Source of the DNA: Dichetophora obliterata
Taxonomy: Eukaryota > Arthropoda > Insecta > Diptera > Sciomyzidae
DNA: 64,000 nucleotides
NCBI GenBank assembly: GCA_963920525.1
Contig: OY986436.1
Coordinates: 86,504,289-86,568,288 of the forward strand
Direction of reading: 5' to 3'
The notes under the pieces are model-generated. The model saw only the letters and a program-made list of their open reading frames with translations. It had not been told where the DNA came from and searched no databases. Positions 32,145-44,114 of this stretch are shown in pieces. The position numbers and the translations under genes are program-made. Positions within the stretch are counted from its first letter, which is position 1; every line of letters starts with the position of its first letter.

Positions 32145-32480
32145 ATGACTAATATCAGGTGTAATCACATTACCACATCCAACACAGCTAGACAGTTATG
32201 GCCCAGTTTCGTTGAAAAATGCACAAGAAAGCTTACTCAACTGGCGAGTAATGATCCTTCCATTCTGATAGGCGTTATAACAGGAAACTGTCTTATAGGT
32301 AGGCATGCCCTTAGAATGTGGGGTCCATGCGAAGGACTACTGTAGGAGTTGCAGGGATGAGGAAGAGGAGGAGATGGTATCGCATCTCCTTTGTTCATAC
32401 CCCGCTGTGTCCCACAGAAGACATAAGCATTAAGGTAGCCTCTTATTTGATGAACACAGGAATCTTTAGAAGGTAGACGT
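32145..32480 (+). pseudogene. 3' end of a LINE with RNase H (post-RNase H domain)
   Basis: Broken frames read LIGVITGNCLIGRHALRMWG, then SCRDEEEEEMVSHLLC and YPAVSHRR, the zinc-knuckle-like tail found after RNase H in I/Jockey-group LINEs. The relic at 62.86-63.10 kb has the same motif (VFTGHCLIGRHAHRL, SCRDKEEEES). At least one stop (near 32342) breaks it. Confidence 0.75.
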
Positions 32481-32570
32481 TATCTACTACACGGTTAGAA
32501 AGCTAAGACTTCATTTTGGTCCCACTAAAATATTACTGTATTTTTTAGACTTTTTTAATACTAAGTCATA

Positions 32571-32997
32571 CATGAATTAAATTGCGAGCTTTAGATCAAG
32601 TAAGTTTTTAAGAAGGCAACAACAGCAACTCTGTATAGAGTCAATCACTTAGCTGACTAGACAGTCTGTTTGGGAAATCGCTTCATTTTCCTCTTCAGTA
32701 GTCTTTGAGTAATTGATTTGAGTGATTTGAGTGATGAGTTGAGTTATCAACTCACTATTTAAATTAGTGTATAACTTCGCAGATTGAAGAATTCATTCTT
32801 TTGAATTGTATGGCTGCTAATCATATGACATTTCAAAGCAGTAGGCTATTTATAGATCACCGCAATCAACTCTACCAAGGTTGCCATCTATTCTAGTTGC
32901 TTCTTTTATTTATTTCAATATTCATTGTTGTTGTTGTTGTTGTTGTTGTTGCCTCCTTAAAAACGTACTTGATCTAAAGCTCGCAATTTAATTCATG
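32571..32997. mobile_element. 427-bp TIR element with (GTT)n tract
   Basis: Inverted ends CATGAATTAAATTGCGAGCT pair for about 60 bp, through AGATCAAGTA and TTTTTAAG to GGCAACAACA. A (GTT)n microsatellite occupies about 32924-32951 next to the right repeat, probably grown from the CAAC motif. The CATG start recalls P-like ends, but no 8-bp duplication is seen; flanks are AAGTCATA and TAATAATT. Confidence 0.8.
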
Positions 32998-33325
32998 TAA
33001 TAATTTCATAGATCATAAAACTAATTAATACTAACTCATATTTAAAACTCTTCTGTTCTAGAATTTAAACCAAAATAAATATTACAGCATCCATTTTCGC
33101 TTTTTGGTTAAAATTTTAGTTTTCTGGTTTAAATTTTTTCCTTTTTGGTTTAAGTTAAGGTACAATTCTGTTTTACTTTTTGTTTTTAATACCATTTATA
33201 TTAAATTCTAGTACATTTGGATATTAAATTTGGATTAAGACCCGTAAAAAGTTAGCCTTTAGATGCTGCGACTCAATGTGAGGAGACTCGGTTCATATGT
33301 TTGTTTATCGCATTTGTTATGTATA

Positions 33326-33400
33326 GGCCAATAGCCCGGTGGTTAGAGTAGTGAGTTTACAAACTGAATGTCGTGCGTTTGAATATCACGGTGGTTGTCA
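33326..33400 (+). repeat. tRNA-like SINE head relic
   Basis: A box AATAGCCCGGTGGTTAGAGT and degenerate B box GCGTTTGAATATCAC sit 40 bp apart, as in tRNA-derived SINEs. The stems do not fold into a functional tRNA. The body is not delimited; the following AT-rich sequence to ~33480 may be part of it. Confidence 0.5.
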
Positions 33401-33420
33401 TTTTTTATTTTTATATTTTA

Positions 33421-34340
33421 ACCCAAGCCTGTATTAAATTTAAAACCAAAGCTGTATTAAAACTATATTTTAGTATTTTGAAAATACTAGATTTGAAACT
33501 AAAGCTGGTGTAGACTTATATGTAGTACAGAAAAGTTTCAATTTTAGTACAACATTTCTAACCGTGTACTTTTTATAATTAATACTGGGTGGTTCCACGA
33601 CAGTGTCTAGGAGAGTAGGAGTGAAGGAGTAGAAGTAGATCCACTGTGGTATCACAACTTGCTAAGTATGTGATCCGCCACCCTAACATTACCTAACCTA
33701 ACAGCTGACATTAAGCGATCGTAGGCTTAAATAGTCGCAAAAACTAGATTTAATTTATATTTTTCAAAACTAATATAACCTATTTTAAAAATGGTCATAG
33801 TCCCCGAAAATTTTGCGATTAAATTGATTTTGGTAATTATGTCCGTGGGTGCTACATATGTCAGGGCCCGATTGAAAATATAAAATGGATTAGGGTAAAA
33901 TAATGCTTTGATCACCTTTCGTAGATTTTCTGGTACAATTAAGATATTTCTAAAAAATCCTGAGTGGTCAAAGGATACCTAATGAAAAATACAAAAAAAA
34001 GCGCCATCATGATCAAAAACCCAGTACTTACAAAATTTTATATTAATTTTGACACAAAACCTCTCTGAGTAGAAAAGCCAAACATATAAAAAATTTATTG
34101 AAATTTAACTAAACTGGTGTATCGATTTTTTATAGAAAATTTCAAAAAACTTATGAAAAGCATAGCCTGTTATTTTCCAGTTAATGATCTAATGGAAGTC
34201 TGTCTTGCTTGATACGGATGCGGCATAAAGCAGTATCCGCAGATACGGATGTTTTCAAAATCGTATAACACCGAATTAATCAATTTACTTGCATAATTTT
34301 ACCCACACGTTTAAAAAACGTAATTTTATCACACCGTTTA
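33421..34340. other. AT-rich non-coding stretch
   Basis: No gene supported. Confidence 0.5.
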
Positions 34341-34364
34341 TAACGCCAATAAGGAGGCGTGGCC

Positions 34365-34440
34365 GGTATAGAAAATTATATATATTCTTGATCAGCATCA
34401 CCTCCTGAGTCCAGTTAGCCATGTCCGTCTGTCTGTCTGT
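34365..34440 (+). repeat. 'mini-me'-type element core
   Basis: A short (TA)n run (TTATATATATTC) is followed by TTGATCAGCATCACCTCC, GAGTCCAGTTAGCCATG and then TCCGTCTGTCTGTCTGT. This (TA)n / conserved ~33-bp core / (GTCY)n order is that described for mini-me elements of Diptera, and is one reason to place the window in a fly. Confidence 0.7.
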
Positions 34441-34542
34441 GGTCACGATAACAGCCGTAATTTTTTAGCTATCGTGAAAAATTCAATATATAACTTTTTT
34501 TATTCAAAAATGAAGGTCAAGTTCGAAAATCAGCCAAATCGA

Positions 34543-34846
34543 ATGAAAACCACGCCTACCTCCCATACAAAGTGACTTAACCAAAACGGTAAAATCTCTT
34601 TAAAATCCACAAAAATTAATATAACGACTTAAAATTTTGCACAGCGTCTTTAATATATCTTATAAACTTGGAGTATGAAATTTGTAAAAATGGGATGAAA
34701 ACCACGCCTACCTCCCATACAAAAATTCACCAAAGTCGTAAAATCTCTTTCAATTCCACAAAAATTAATCTAATGACTTCAAATTTCGCACAAAACCTTT
34801 AACAATTAATATAAACTTTAGGTATGAAAATTTAAAAAATCGTTGT
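34543..34846. repeat. Two-copy tandem repeat, 152-bp period
   Basis: ATGAAAACCACGCCTACC starts each unit (34543 and 34695). Both continue with TCCCATACAAA, GTAAAATCTCTTT, CCACAAAAATTAAT and TTTNGCACA. With the mini-me core 100 bp upstream this may be one longer interspersed element. Confidence 0.8.
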
Positions 34847-34849
34847 ACG

Positions 34850-35499
34850 TGGGGTATTTTAACTTCGGCCCAGTCTAAGATAATTCCTTACTAGTTTTTT
34901 ATTATTTTTTACCATATCATGATTATGATCAGTCAAAATAAAACTATTTTTAAAGTCGATAAACTCTTTTTGTTTATCAATTTGATTGTTAACTATTGTA
35001 CTTTAACTGCAGCATACAATAAAAATCCTTTCTTATATGCAAGTATGAAATTGCACAATAAACTTAAATTGAACTGAAATTAAAAGAAAATTGGGTGAAT
35101 TTATAAGAAACAAGCGTTTTCTCTTAATAACGAAAATGGGTTTGTGGTGATGATGATACGCGGTTAATTCGTATACAAAAAAAAAACCAGGAGAATGCGC
35201 ATAAGAAATCGTCTACTAAATAGTTAATGCTGAGCTGCGTCACATACAAGAATTTTCTTGTATCGAAAATTGTGTTTACTTGATTTAAGAATACGTCAAA
35301 TCAATCCAAATTTACCTTAATCAAGCCTTTAAACTATTAATCAGAAATAATGCTTTAATATTTACGATTCATTTAATCTAGAAGAAATTGCTTTGTTCAG
35401 GTACCTGGAACAATTCTTGGATTTAGAAAAAACCCTTATTAGCCACTTTAACCCTTGAAAGGACTTTAAGGGAACGTGGTTTTGTTGTTAGTTGTAAAT
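34850..35499. other. Non-coding stretch
   Basis: No feature seen. Confidence 0.45.
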
Positions 35500-35725
35500 G
35501 ATTGAGATTAATTAGTGCTGACTCCGAACGGTTAATGTTCTCAATAAGCTTTACATGGCGCTTTCTACTCTCTGAGATTTGCCATTGTCTCCAGAAAGTT
35601 GGCGGCCGAAGAAAAACTTTTAATGCAATTGAAAAACATTCTGTCTGGAAATTGAACCCGGGCTACCACGGTTCTTTAGCATGAGGGCCGGGCCACACAC
35701 TTATTAGTTTGTCACAGCCCACCAT
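35500..35725 (-). repeat. tRNA-derived SINE on the minus strand
   Basis: Read on the minus strand, CATGCTAAAGAACCGTGGTA and the B box CCGGGTTCAATTTCC (about 35655-35690) form a tRNA-like head. The body follows with GACAATGGCAAATCTCAG and ACCGTTCGGAGTCAGC. The A box is less clear. The 60-residue frame overlapping it on the plus strand is incidental. Confidence 0.55.
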
Positions 35726-38190
35726 GTCTCTCTCAAAGCATAATATAAAAATTGCTTTAATGGCTCAAAGATAAATGTTTGCAAATAGTCTGGCCTTAGA
35801 AAAACTCGTAAAATAAAATAAAATCATTCATATATCAAAAATTCTCTCTAACCAAGAAAACAATTTTTTATTATTAAGCTAAATTTCGTAAATTTTAAAA
35901 AAAATTATGTATTGTACTTTGGTCAATCAAGATATTCTCGTTTTAAGAAAATAATGATGTCGAATCAAGAAAAAATATTCTGAAACAAAGCAATTTTTAT
36001 TTTATATTTTCTCAATACTAGATATATAATACTTAGGGCCGTTTTCTCAATGTCCGGTTAGCAAAGCTCTTAACCGGGAGTTAGATAACCGTACGATAAC
36101 TAAAAAAGCAGTTTCGTTTTCGCCAAGTGTCGATTAAGTAACTGTCGGTTAAGTCATTAATTGTGAATGTTTTTCAATTGTGAATACGCTAAACTGCATA
36201 TCAGCTGTTTACGCTTGTTTGTTATTTTATTTTTGATGTGAAAGTTGTAAATATCTAACAAGGATTAGTTAATAAATAATTTAAAAACGCAATAGAGTGC
36301 TGAACTTCAGTTCATATGAAGAAAGTGCATTACTCTTCCACGTAATCACTATGCGCATATGTCCTTTTTATATTTCGGATCGAATTCAAGTTAAAAAAAA
36401 CTAAATCCTCGAAATTCTATCCATTTTTAATTATAAAATATATAATTATTTTTTACACTACACTATGTATGAGTGAGAACCGATAGCCTTCTTGCTTGGG
36501 TCATGTATAAAATGCTTGATTTTGCTCTCCGTGTATTATAGAAAAAACAATATTCACTTTATAAGCAGAGTTTTAGGATGCGGAAATATTTTTGATACAT
36601 ATTCCTTTTATTTATATTTTCTACAGTTAAATGTCAAGTGAATATGAATATATTAAAAAAACTCCAGCAGTCCGTGAGACTACTTTTTATAAATCGAGAA
36701 ATTTTTAAGTAATAGCTAATTGAAGGTTAAGGTCATTTGTATATAAAATGCCTTAATAAAATGGGGATTTAATTGCGATATAAAACTTTAACTTGTTATT
36801 GTTTTATTACTCTATATATTTATAAGACACGTTGAATGTTAGTTGTGGGTAATTAATTCCTTGCCATGTGCCGCGGACTTCTTTTTCAAAAGCATTAAAA
36901 TATATTTTCTGATAAGAAGTGTTAAATTATTCACAGCAAAACTCAGCAGAAAAACCATACAATAAGAAGAAAACAGCTTAGAAAACAACATATTTGTTAA
37001 CAATCATCGAGATACGAGGGGTATTTAATAAGATACCGCTCACGGTGTGCAACAAGTAACTTTAATTCAACCTTAAATGTCGATGAAAACTGCTGCCTTA
37101 ACAGATGTTTTTAAAATCAGAAAAGGTGCAGAATCACATTTAAAATACCATAAGTAAATTTTTTTGAAAGAATTTATAAAAATGCTCTTCTCAATTGACT
37201 CCAAAATTAACCAACCGATTAAATTCAAACTTTCAGTATACGTTTGCCTCGGTGTTTATTGTACACGAAAATAATACAAATATAGGGTCTTAAAATTTAA
37301 ATTGAAGGTAGCAGTTATCAAAAGTAATATTGACAAAAAATATGAGCACTATAACGGATCTTGGCCAAATTGTACAATTATAGCTTTAAAAGTGCTAAGC
37401 AACGGTGTTTTTGTAAATTTCAATGTTTAGCTACATCTTTCAAAAAGTATTTAACACGTGCACAAAAGACACCACGACAAACATATTCTGAACTTGTAAA
37501 GAACTTTTTCGACTCGGTTTAAATTAAAGTACCCTACAGCCGTGTTTTAGTATATTCGAAGTTATGATGGTTTTATTGTTTTGATCAAAAACATATAAGA
37601 AACAAAGACATGTGAAATGTATATATGTATTTAACAATTTTACGAGCGAATGTGACGAGCTAGTGAGAGGTAAAACACCATTTGTTCTTCGGCTAGCGTA
37701 GGAGTGAGAGAGCTGTGATGAACGGCAGCTAAGTGACGACGCAGTGGTAAATGAACACATGACGTAACCAATTATTTCTTAAAAACAATGTATGTAGCTG
37801 CGAGGCCTCCGGAGCCTGTTAACGATTCTCAAATACATTTGTTCGGACATGGCCGCTAAAACACTGATGACATCTACCTTACACATTGTCATCAGTGTCA
37901 TCAGCATCAGAACGAATTTAAAACCTTTTGTAGAGCATTTCAGAATTAATGTTTAATAACAATAAGCTATGTTATATACAAACCTTTGTTCTGTTTCAAA
38001 CATAAAGATTAATAATTTTCACAAATACACTTCACTGTAAGAAAACACAATGTTGATACACGGCATAATAAAGTCAAACTGCTGCTTGAGCAATGAAAAG
38101 AAACCAGCGATCATCACCGACAAATTTTTACAAGCGAGGAAGAACAGAAATAGATTGGGCTGTGTTTTTGATTTTTGTTTTTATTTACAT
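35726..38190. other. 2.5-kb AT-rich non-coding stretch
   Basis: No gene supported. GGCCGTTTTCTCAATGTCCGG (~36038) with nearby GGTTAA/TTAACC words looks like one end of a decayed MITE, but no partner was found. A small hairpin around CTGATGACATC / CATTGTCATCAG lies near 37862-37895. Confidence 0.45.
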
Positions 38191-38647
38191 TAGGGATATT
38201 CACACTGACTTGGGTAGTTGGGTATAGGTCGATTGAGTACTTTTGATAATTGCGGGCACTCTAAATTGCAAAATTTAGGCCAGTAATTGGGCATAAAAAA
38301 GTTATTTTATATACGATTCATTTTTAACGTGAACTTCGCAGCATTTTATAATTTATTAGTAATCCCGGGCAGATGTTGTCCTGCCACAGACCGCCTTACT
38401 GCCATATAAGAATGTTCATGCCAATCGGAAAAAACGATTTTATACATCTGACCTGGCATAACTGTAGTACTACCACGCCCATTTTTAGTTCAGTTTCCGA
38501 AAGTAACCATATGAACTTAATTACCAAATTTTAGTCTAATACCAAAAAAAACCGTCCAAAATATAGTATTTTTGATTATTTATGGGCGGTAATGGGGGTG
38601 TGGGAACATGTTTTCCCTAAAATCATCTCGTACTCGAAATTTTATCT

Positions 38648-39007
38648 TAATTTGACAAATGAGATACCGTTGGTAGCGTTTTAATCCTCCGCTGGTTATA
38701 GCCTATGTGACGTCACATTTAATTTAATATGGCACTTTTTACATGACATAAAATCAACTAAGCCCTTAACCTCTACAACTTATACTACTGCTACGACTAC
38801 TACTTACTTACTAGTAAACTATTAAACTCTAAACTACTTATAATAATTTGACAAATAACGTATCGCTGGAAGCGTTTTAATCGTCCGCTGGTAGTGGACT
38901 GACGTCACATAACCTATGAAATACCATAAATTGAATATGGCACCTTCTAGAGGACAGAAAGTCAACTAAACTACTGAACTACTTATCATAGTTTGACAAA
39001 TGATGAT
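38648..39007. repeat. Tandem repeat, two and a part copies
   Basis: Units near 38648 and 38846 share AATTTGACAAATRA, AGCGTTTTAATC, TCCGCTGG, a TGACGTCA palindrome and AATATGGCAC. A third start (GTTTGACAAATGATG, ~38992) is cut by the MITE at 39008. Period is about 195-200 bp. Confidence 0.7.
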
Positions 39008-39187
39008 CATAGTGATGTTCAGAAGATGTACGTGATCGTATGCTACGCTACCAAACAAAACAATACATTCTAACAGTAGTAAGCGATCATAAGCTTTAGG
39101 ACAAAGTGCGTCACGCTATACATCTAGAGGACGACCTATGATCATGAGATGACATACGACCACGTTTGTCTTCTGAACATCACTATG
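39008..39187. mobile_element. 180-bp MITE with CATAGTGATG ends
   Basis: Inverted ends CATAGTGATGTTCAGAAGA are perfect for 19 bp, then pair imperfectly through CGTGRTCGTATG. A strong foldback with no coding content. The flanks (ATGATGAT, AATACGTA) do not form a clean duplication. Confidence 0.8.
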
Positions 39188-39971
39188 AATACGTATTAAA
39201 TACAAGAAAAGGCATCTTTTTTATTAAATATAATTTAAAAAAGTGCAATTTTGGGTGATTGGTGTTTTTAAAAATAGTTTTGTAAAGTACAATATGTTTA
39301 AAGAATATCTCTTCTAAATTTTTTTTTATACAAAATCGGTTTTGTATCTTGTAATATCTTGTAAGTTGACCTTTTCCAATAAATAATTTTCAGTCACCAT
39401 TATCACCAACGAATTTTAACGGTTCTGTGACATTGATGAACGAAGACAGTTCTTTTATTAGTTTAATTTGTAAAAGTAGCGTTTACACGTGGCGTTCTAT
39501 CTATGCTATCAGACTTCTATATTTTTCCAATGCTATTATCACATTAGGGAAAGTTGATTGTGCCATATTATAAAAAATCAATTTTACGATTCCTCGGCAG
39601 TTACAATTTTATCTTTTCCCGCATCCATTAATTGTAAGCTGAAGTACTTGAACTGCTTGAATAAGTCCCTAATTCTAAGTCATCTGATTAGTCGGAGATA
39701 AATCGTAGCAAAAAAATCGATTATATCAATAATAATTGGAAATATGACAATATAATATAAAAATTAAATTTTCACTCAATAAAACATTTTCAAATTTTTT
39801 TTTCTCGGTGTGCGGGGCCCCTAGCCACTGCGGGGCAGTTGCCTTCATTGCCTTATGAATAAACCGGCCCTGCAAATGACTTAAAACATAGATTTATGTA
39901 TATACATAACTTTGGAATGGTTTGAAATATTTGAAAATTTTTTCACAGAAATTATTTTTTAAGCTGTTTAT

Positions 39972-40507
39972 GGTGTTTTTTATAGAGCAATACAAGTTTA
40001 AACCATAATAAAACATAATAATGTATTTTTAATATCAATGAAATGGACTTTATTGCATAGAAAATTTTATGACATTAATGTTTAAATATAATTTCGGCCA
40101 TGTGGCCGCCACGGCTGGTACGTACAAGGTGCAATCTGGAACACCAATTTTCACAAACTTTTCGCAGCATTTGCGGGCGTATCTCGCCGATAACTCTTCG
40201 AATGTTCGGCGTCTCACGGGATGCACATTATCAGTAACAGTAAATGTGGTTCGAAAACGATCTATTGTTCTTCGAATTAGCAGCTCTAAATGACGATTAT
40301 GTACGCTATAGAATGGACGAAGTGCACGATAAGTTTGACGAACAGAACCATTATTTTGATTAAAAATTTCCACAATTTGGACTCGTTGCCGATCCATAAT
40401 AAAATGTCAAAGCAAATTAAATAAAAAAACAATTATTGCCTGTTAAATTGGTTGTCAAATAAAGCAGTGATGCCAACTCAAAGTTGTATCATTCTATAAA
40501 AAACACC
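39972..40507 (-). mobile_element. Deleted mariner-group element
   Basis: Ends GGTGTTTTTTATAGAGCAAT and the complement of GGTGTTTTTTATAGAATGAT are inverted repeats about 25 bp long. At 536 bp it is far shorter than a full mariner-group element. It encodes only the two ends of a transposase on the minus strand. Confidence 0.75.
40050..40397 (-). pseudogene. Mariner-group transposase, ends only
   Basis: The N-terminus (MDRQRVQIVEIFNQNNGSVR, QTYRALRPFYSVHN) is the helix-turn-helix region of the large insect mariner-like group that continues with a PVRRR motif. Directly after PVRRRTFEEL the sequence jumps to the C-terminal region, the whole catalytic domain being deleted. The final GGHMAEIIFKH signature is present near 40075-40110 but in another frame, so a frameshift also occurred. 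Confidence 0.75.
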
Positions 40508-40897
40508 CTTTATATTAACATTTTGAAAAAATAAAATTTTATCCCAAAATGAATATGGAGTGGCAGACCATGATTTTTAATGATAGAAACTGTTAATTTA
40601 ACTTTGTGTGACTATGAAAGATGAAAATGGAAATTGAAAATAAAAATAAAAAAGTTTTGGCCTATTTTTTGAGCACAAAATGAATATTTTAGAGGTTTTG
40701 TGAAAACAATATAAAACATTGCATTAGTGAAGTAACGGTAAATCTTTTCTCATTTCTCCAAATTCACTTAATTAACCTTTTAGGCAAAGGAATTTTAGGA
40801 ATTTGATGAACACCGATTTGAAAATGGCGGAGGTGTTTGCTTGCAAATTCAAAAATTTAAATTTCAATCTGGTTTTTCTCATTCTAAGGCTAAAGAA

Positions 40898-41140
40898 AAT
40901 GTGTTGTATTGAGGAAATCTGTAGTTTTCAAGATATCGAAATAGTTTTGATGACATATAACGGAATTTTTTTTCAATATGCTAGATATATGTACAAAATA
41001 TTTTCGCAAAATCTTTCGTTTTCCGTTAATTTTATTAATCAACGACTTTTCAAAGAAAAATGCGTTGTACTGAAAAAATATATAGTTTTCGAGCTATGGC
41101 CAAAAGTTTGATGTCATAATAATGGGAATATTTCAAGACT
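40898..41140. repeat. Diverged direct repeat
   Basis: GTGTTGTATTGAGGAAATCT with TAGTTTTCAAGATATCG (~40900) recurs as GCGTTGTACTGAAAAAATAT with TAGTTTTCGAGCTATGG (~41060). The 102-residue frame here is a by-product. Confidence 0.55.
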
Positions 41141-41844
41141 TTAGAAGAATATATTCAGGTTCAGAATCTAAGTTAAAAAATTACTTTTTTAAATTGCAAA
41201 TTGAAAAAAATTTTACTAACATTTTTTTATAATCCTGTTATGCAGGACTTATTAAAAAATCAAAATACAGAAAAAGCCAAGCAACTTTATGTCACCATAG
41301 CAATTACTGTTTAAAGAAGGTAATTCAAATAAAATAAAGTAAATAATAAGTCCAATGCAACCAATTCTTCTGAAATATAGCATTTTTATTGATTTGTGGG
41401 CGGTAATAGAGTGTGACAATATTTTTTTATTTTTCAAGATACAATTATTGCCTATTTTTGCGAAAGGTGGCAACAGAAGGAAAAAGTACTCAATTTGGTA
41501 AGAAATCAATCTACCCAAACAAGTCAGGGGGTCATCTAGAGCAGATTGGTAGATGGGTACTTGGGTACAATGGCACTTTACAAAAACAAAATGTAAGGTA
41601 TTTGCCAATCTACCCAACTACCAAAGTCAGTGTGAGTACCCCTATTGTATTTGCTAATCATAAAAAAACAGATAACAGCGCAGGCAAGCCTCTGGCTAGT
41701 AGTTTTTTTCATTTCTGATATAATTTGTAATATTTTTTTATTAACTGATTTTAGCAAGAGTTTTTTTAATATTTACTTATAAATTTATTTATTTATTTTA
41801 ATGAAGCAAGTATAATTACACTAAGAGCAAACTCTTTTATAGTA

Positions 41845-42415
41845 CAACTAGCAGGTCACTGTTGTCCGCGGCTTCGCCACGGACGTTTTTTTATCAATCT
41901 CCTTAAAGACGGGACAATTTTTTCACACATGTGCTAATTTTTACCTAATTTTGGTTTTGACTAATTTTTATGTGCTACGGTTAGTTTTGCGACATCCGAC
42001 TTAGTGATGAGATATGGCATCTTGTTTTGTTTTGTTTTGTTTTTATATGTATCTCACTTTATGCTTTGTTCGAGGCTCATCATTTTTTTTTTTTTTGCGC
42101 TGTGCTAGCTGAGCACGAAGAGAAAGAGAAAAATAGAGAGCAACATGGAGTTTATTGAAACTCTCGCAACACAAACGCGTCAAGAGCCAACGAATAAGCA
42201 ATGCGTCGCAGCTGGGATGATTTCATAAAAAACTTAATACCTTAAATAAATATACTTAATATTAAAATTTCGAAAGAAAAATACCCCTATCTAAATCTGT
42301 AGCACAAATATGATATTTTAAAAAATTTTCATTAAAATCGGACCAGTACCTTTGGAGTAAAGTCGTAACTTTAAATGTTCACTTCAGTTTTATATAATAG
42401 TATAGATATAGATAA
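41845..42415 (+). repeat. Degraded retroposon of a widespread arthropod type
   Basis: It begins near TGTTGTCCGCGGCTTCGCCA and ends with AAAATCGGACCAGTACC and ATAATAGTATAGATATAG. The combination of a 'CCGCGGCTTCGCC' start, an 'AAAATCGGWCCAGTA' phrase and a TAGTATAGAT tail is common at 3' ends of short retroposons in many insects. Class assignment (LINE fragment or SINE) is uncertain. Confidence 0.4.
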
Positions 42416-43677
42416 AGCAGTAAAAAAAATAATAACTCAAAGAAAATTAAAAATAAGCAAAGCAAATTAATAATAATAATTAAAAATAATACACAATTTT
42501 GGAAACAAAAAGTAACTTATTATATGTAATTTATGCCATATTTAAATTAAAAGGTTTTAGTAAAGAGTAAACGAAAATAAAATAGAAAGAATAGAAAAAG
42601 GAGGAAATACATAATCGAAGAAGTACTAAAAGCAACGCTTGAATTTTTTAAAAACTGGTATGCAATTTTTTTTTATTTTTTGATCTTTGTAATGAGATAT
42701 CAAACATAAAAATCGGATGAAAATTACCAGTGATGTGATATTAACTTTTCGAAAGTATTTAATTTTCTTACTTGTAATAAAAAATAAATCGTAAAAGTCC
42801 AAATATACAGAACCTGCAATGAAAAGTTGTTGAAATATTTTTTGAAACAACTGATACAAAAAAAAATTTTAATTACATTGAATCTTGATAGGTCGTAATG
42901 AAATTTTTTACTAGATGTATAACATTTTGTAAATTTCAAGGTTGGGTATTTTTACGAAAAAACTGTTACGTGGATAGCTTAAGCATAAGCTTAAGATATT
43001 TTATACAATGAATAAAAAAAATTCGGGTAAAAAGGTTACAGCTGTTGAAACATGACTTTTTTCAAAAAATCTTCAATTGCGTCTTTCTGGAATTTCGAAC
43101 ACAAAAAAAAATCATAAAAAATCAGCAAAATTATATGTCTCATTTATAATTAATTCAATAATTTAAAAATTATTTCTGATTTCAGTTAGAAAAAATTGTG
43201 GAGTTTCAGGATGCTAACATATCAGACCCTGATTTTAGTGTAAAAAATATTAAAAAAACCCCAAAAAACCAACAAATTAATTTTTAACCGATACTTTTAA
43301 ATCACCACTGGACTTAACGTCCAAAGTGGACACTTAAAAACAAGGTTCGTAGCTGGACCGGGTAATGACGACAATTGAAGTCATTTGAAACAAAAAGTTT
43401 AAATGGATTATTGTTATGTAGGCTTGTCATTCTGGCAGGTAGTAGATTTAAAAATTTGTATTTAAAAAAACAAAATGGTGGACTTCTAAATGAAAATTTT
43501 CAAAAATCTCGGATTTGTTTTTAAAAAATTGGGGGATAAATACGAAAAAAATAATACAAAATTAATAGTTCTACTACCTGCGAGAGCCATTGGCGTGTTG
43601 AAAATGTATTAGAATTTTTGGGTCGATAGAATTTTTTAAACATCCGGGCCGATCAAAAATCAAAAACTGCACTTGCC
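42416..43677. other. AT-rich non-coding stretch
   Basis: Nothing supported. Confidence 0.5.
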
Positions 43678-43879
43678 TGTGCAGTTGAGGACTTGTGGTT
43701 TTCGTAAACACACCTTTGTCACTTTTTCAAAAGCTATCAAATTTTGCAATGTGCACAACTGCTCAAGTCCTCAAGTTTGAGAGTAGAAAACACTTGTTTA
43801 GATTTTTGACGTACGTGTATTTTTGTTTTTGCACAAGTCCTCAACTGCCCTGGCAAGTGCACTGAATCGTGAATACCCC
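43678..43879. mobile_element. MITE of the GGGGTATTCAC family, copy 3 (left end lost)
   Basis: The body (TGCACTTGCCTGTGCAGTTG, TTTTTGACGTACGTG) and right end CACTGAATCGTGAATACCCC match copy 1. The first ~20 bp of the left end are missing. Confidence 0.8.
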
Positions 43880-44114
43880 GATTGTTTTTTATTTATATGA
43901 GTGGTCTATGAGACTTAGTTTGTCTTAGTTTTGCAATGTAGACGTAGTCGTCCATACCACCACCTAGCTGATACAGGACCTTATTGGTCTTAGCAAGCCA
44001 GAGCGACAGATATTGTATGTATACCGGGTGGCACATAGGACCGTGCTTGAGTCCTGTGTGGTCGATTCCACCATTCTAGGCCGAAACCAAGACACGTAAA
44101 AAGTACAAATCATT

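Larger units (their letters stand above)
38193..41642. mobile_element. 3.45-kb TIR element containing other elements
   Basis: Ends GGGATATTCACACTGACTTG and the complement of GGGGTACTCACACTGACTTT match for about 32 bp (through GGTAGTTGGGTA), with TA outside each (38191-38192, 41643-41644). The terminal GGGGTAYTCAC is shared with the MITE family at 14118, so the two families may use the same transposase. No transposase of its own is visible. Contents: a tandem repeat (38.65-39.0 kb), a MITE (39.01 kb) and a deleted mariner-group element (39.97 kb). Confidence 0.7.

Noticed and set aside
36038..36160. MITE beginning GGCCGTTTTCTCAATGTCC
   Set aside because: No inverted partner end found within 2 kb.
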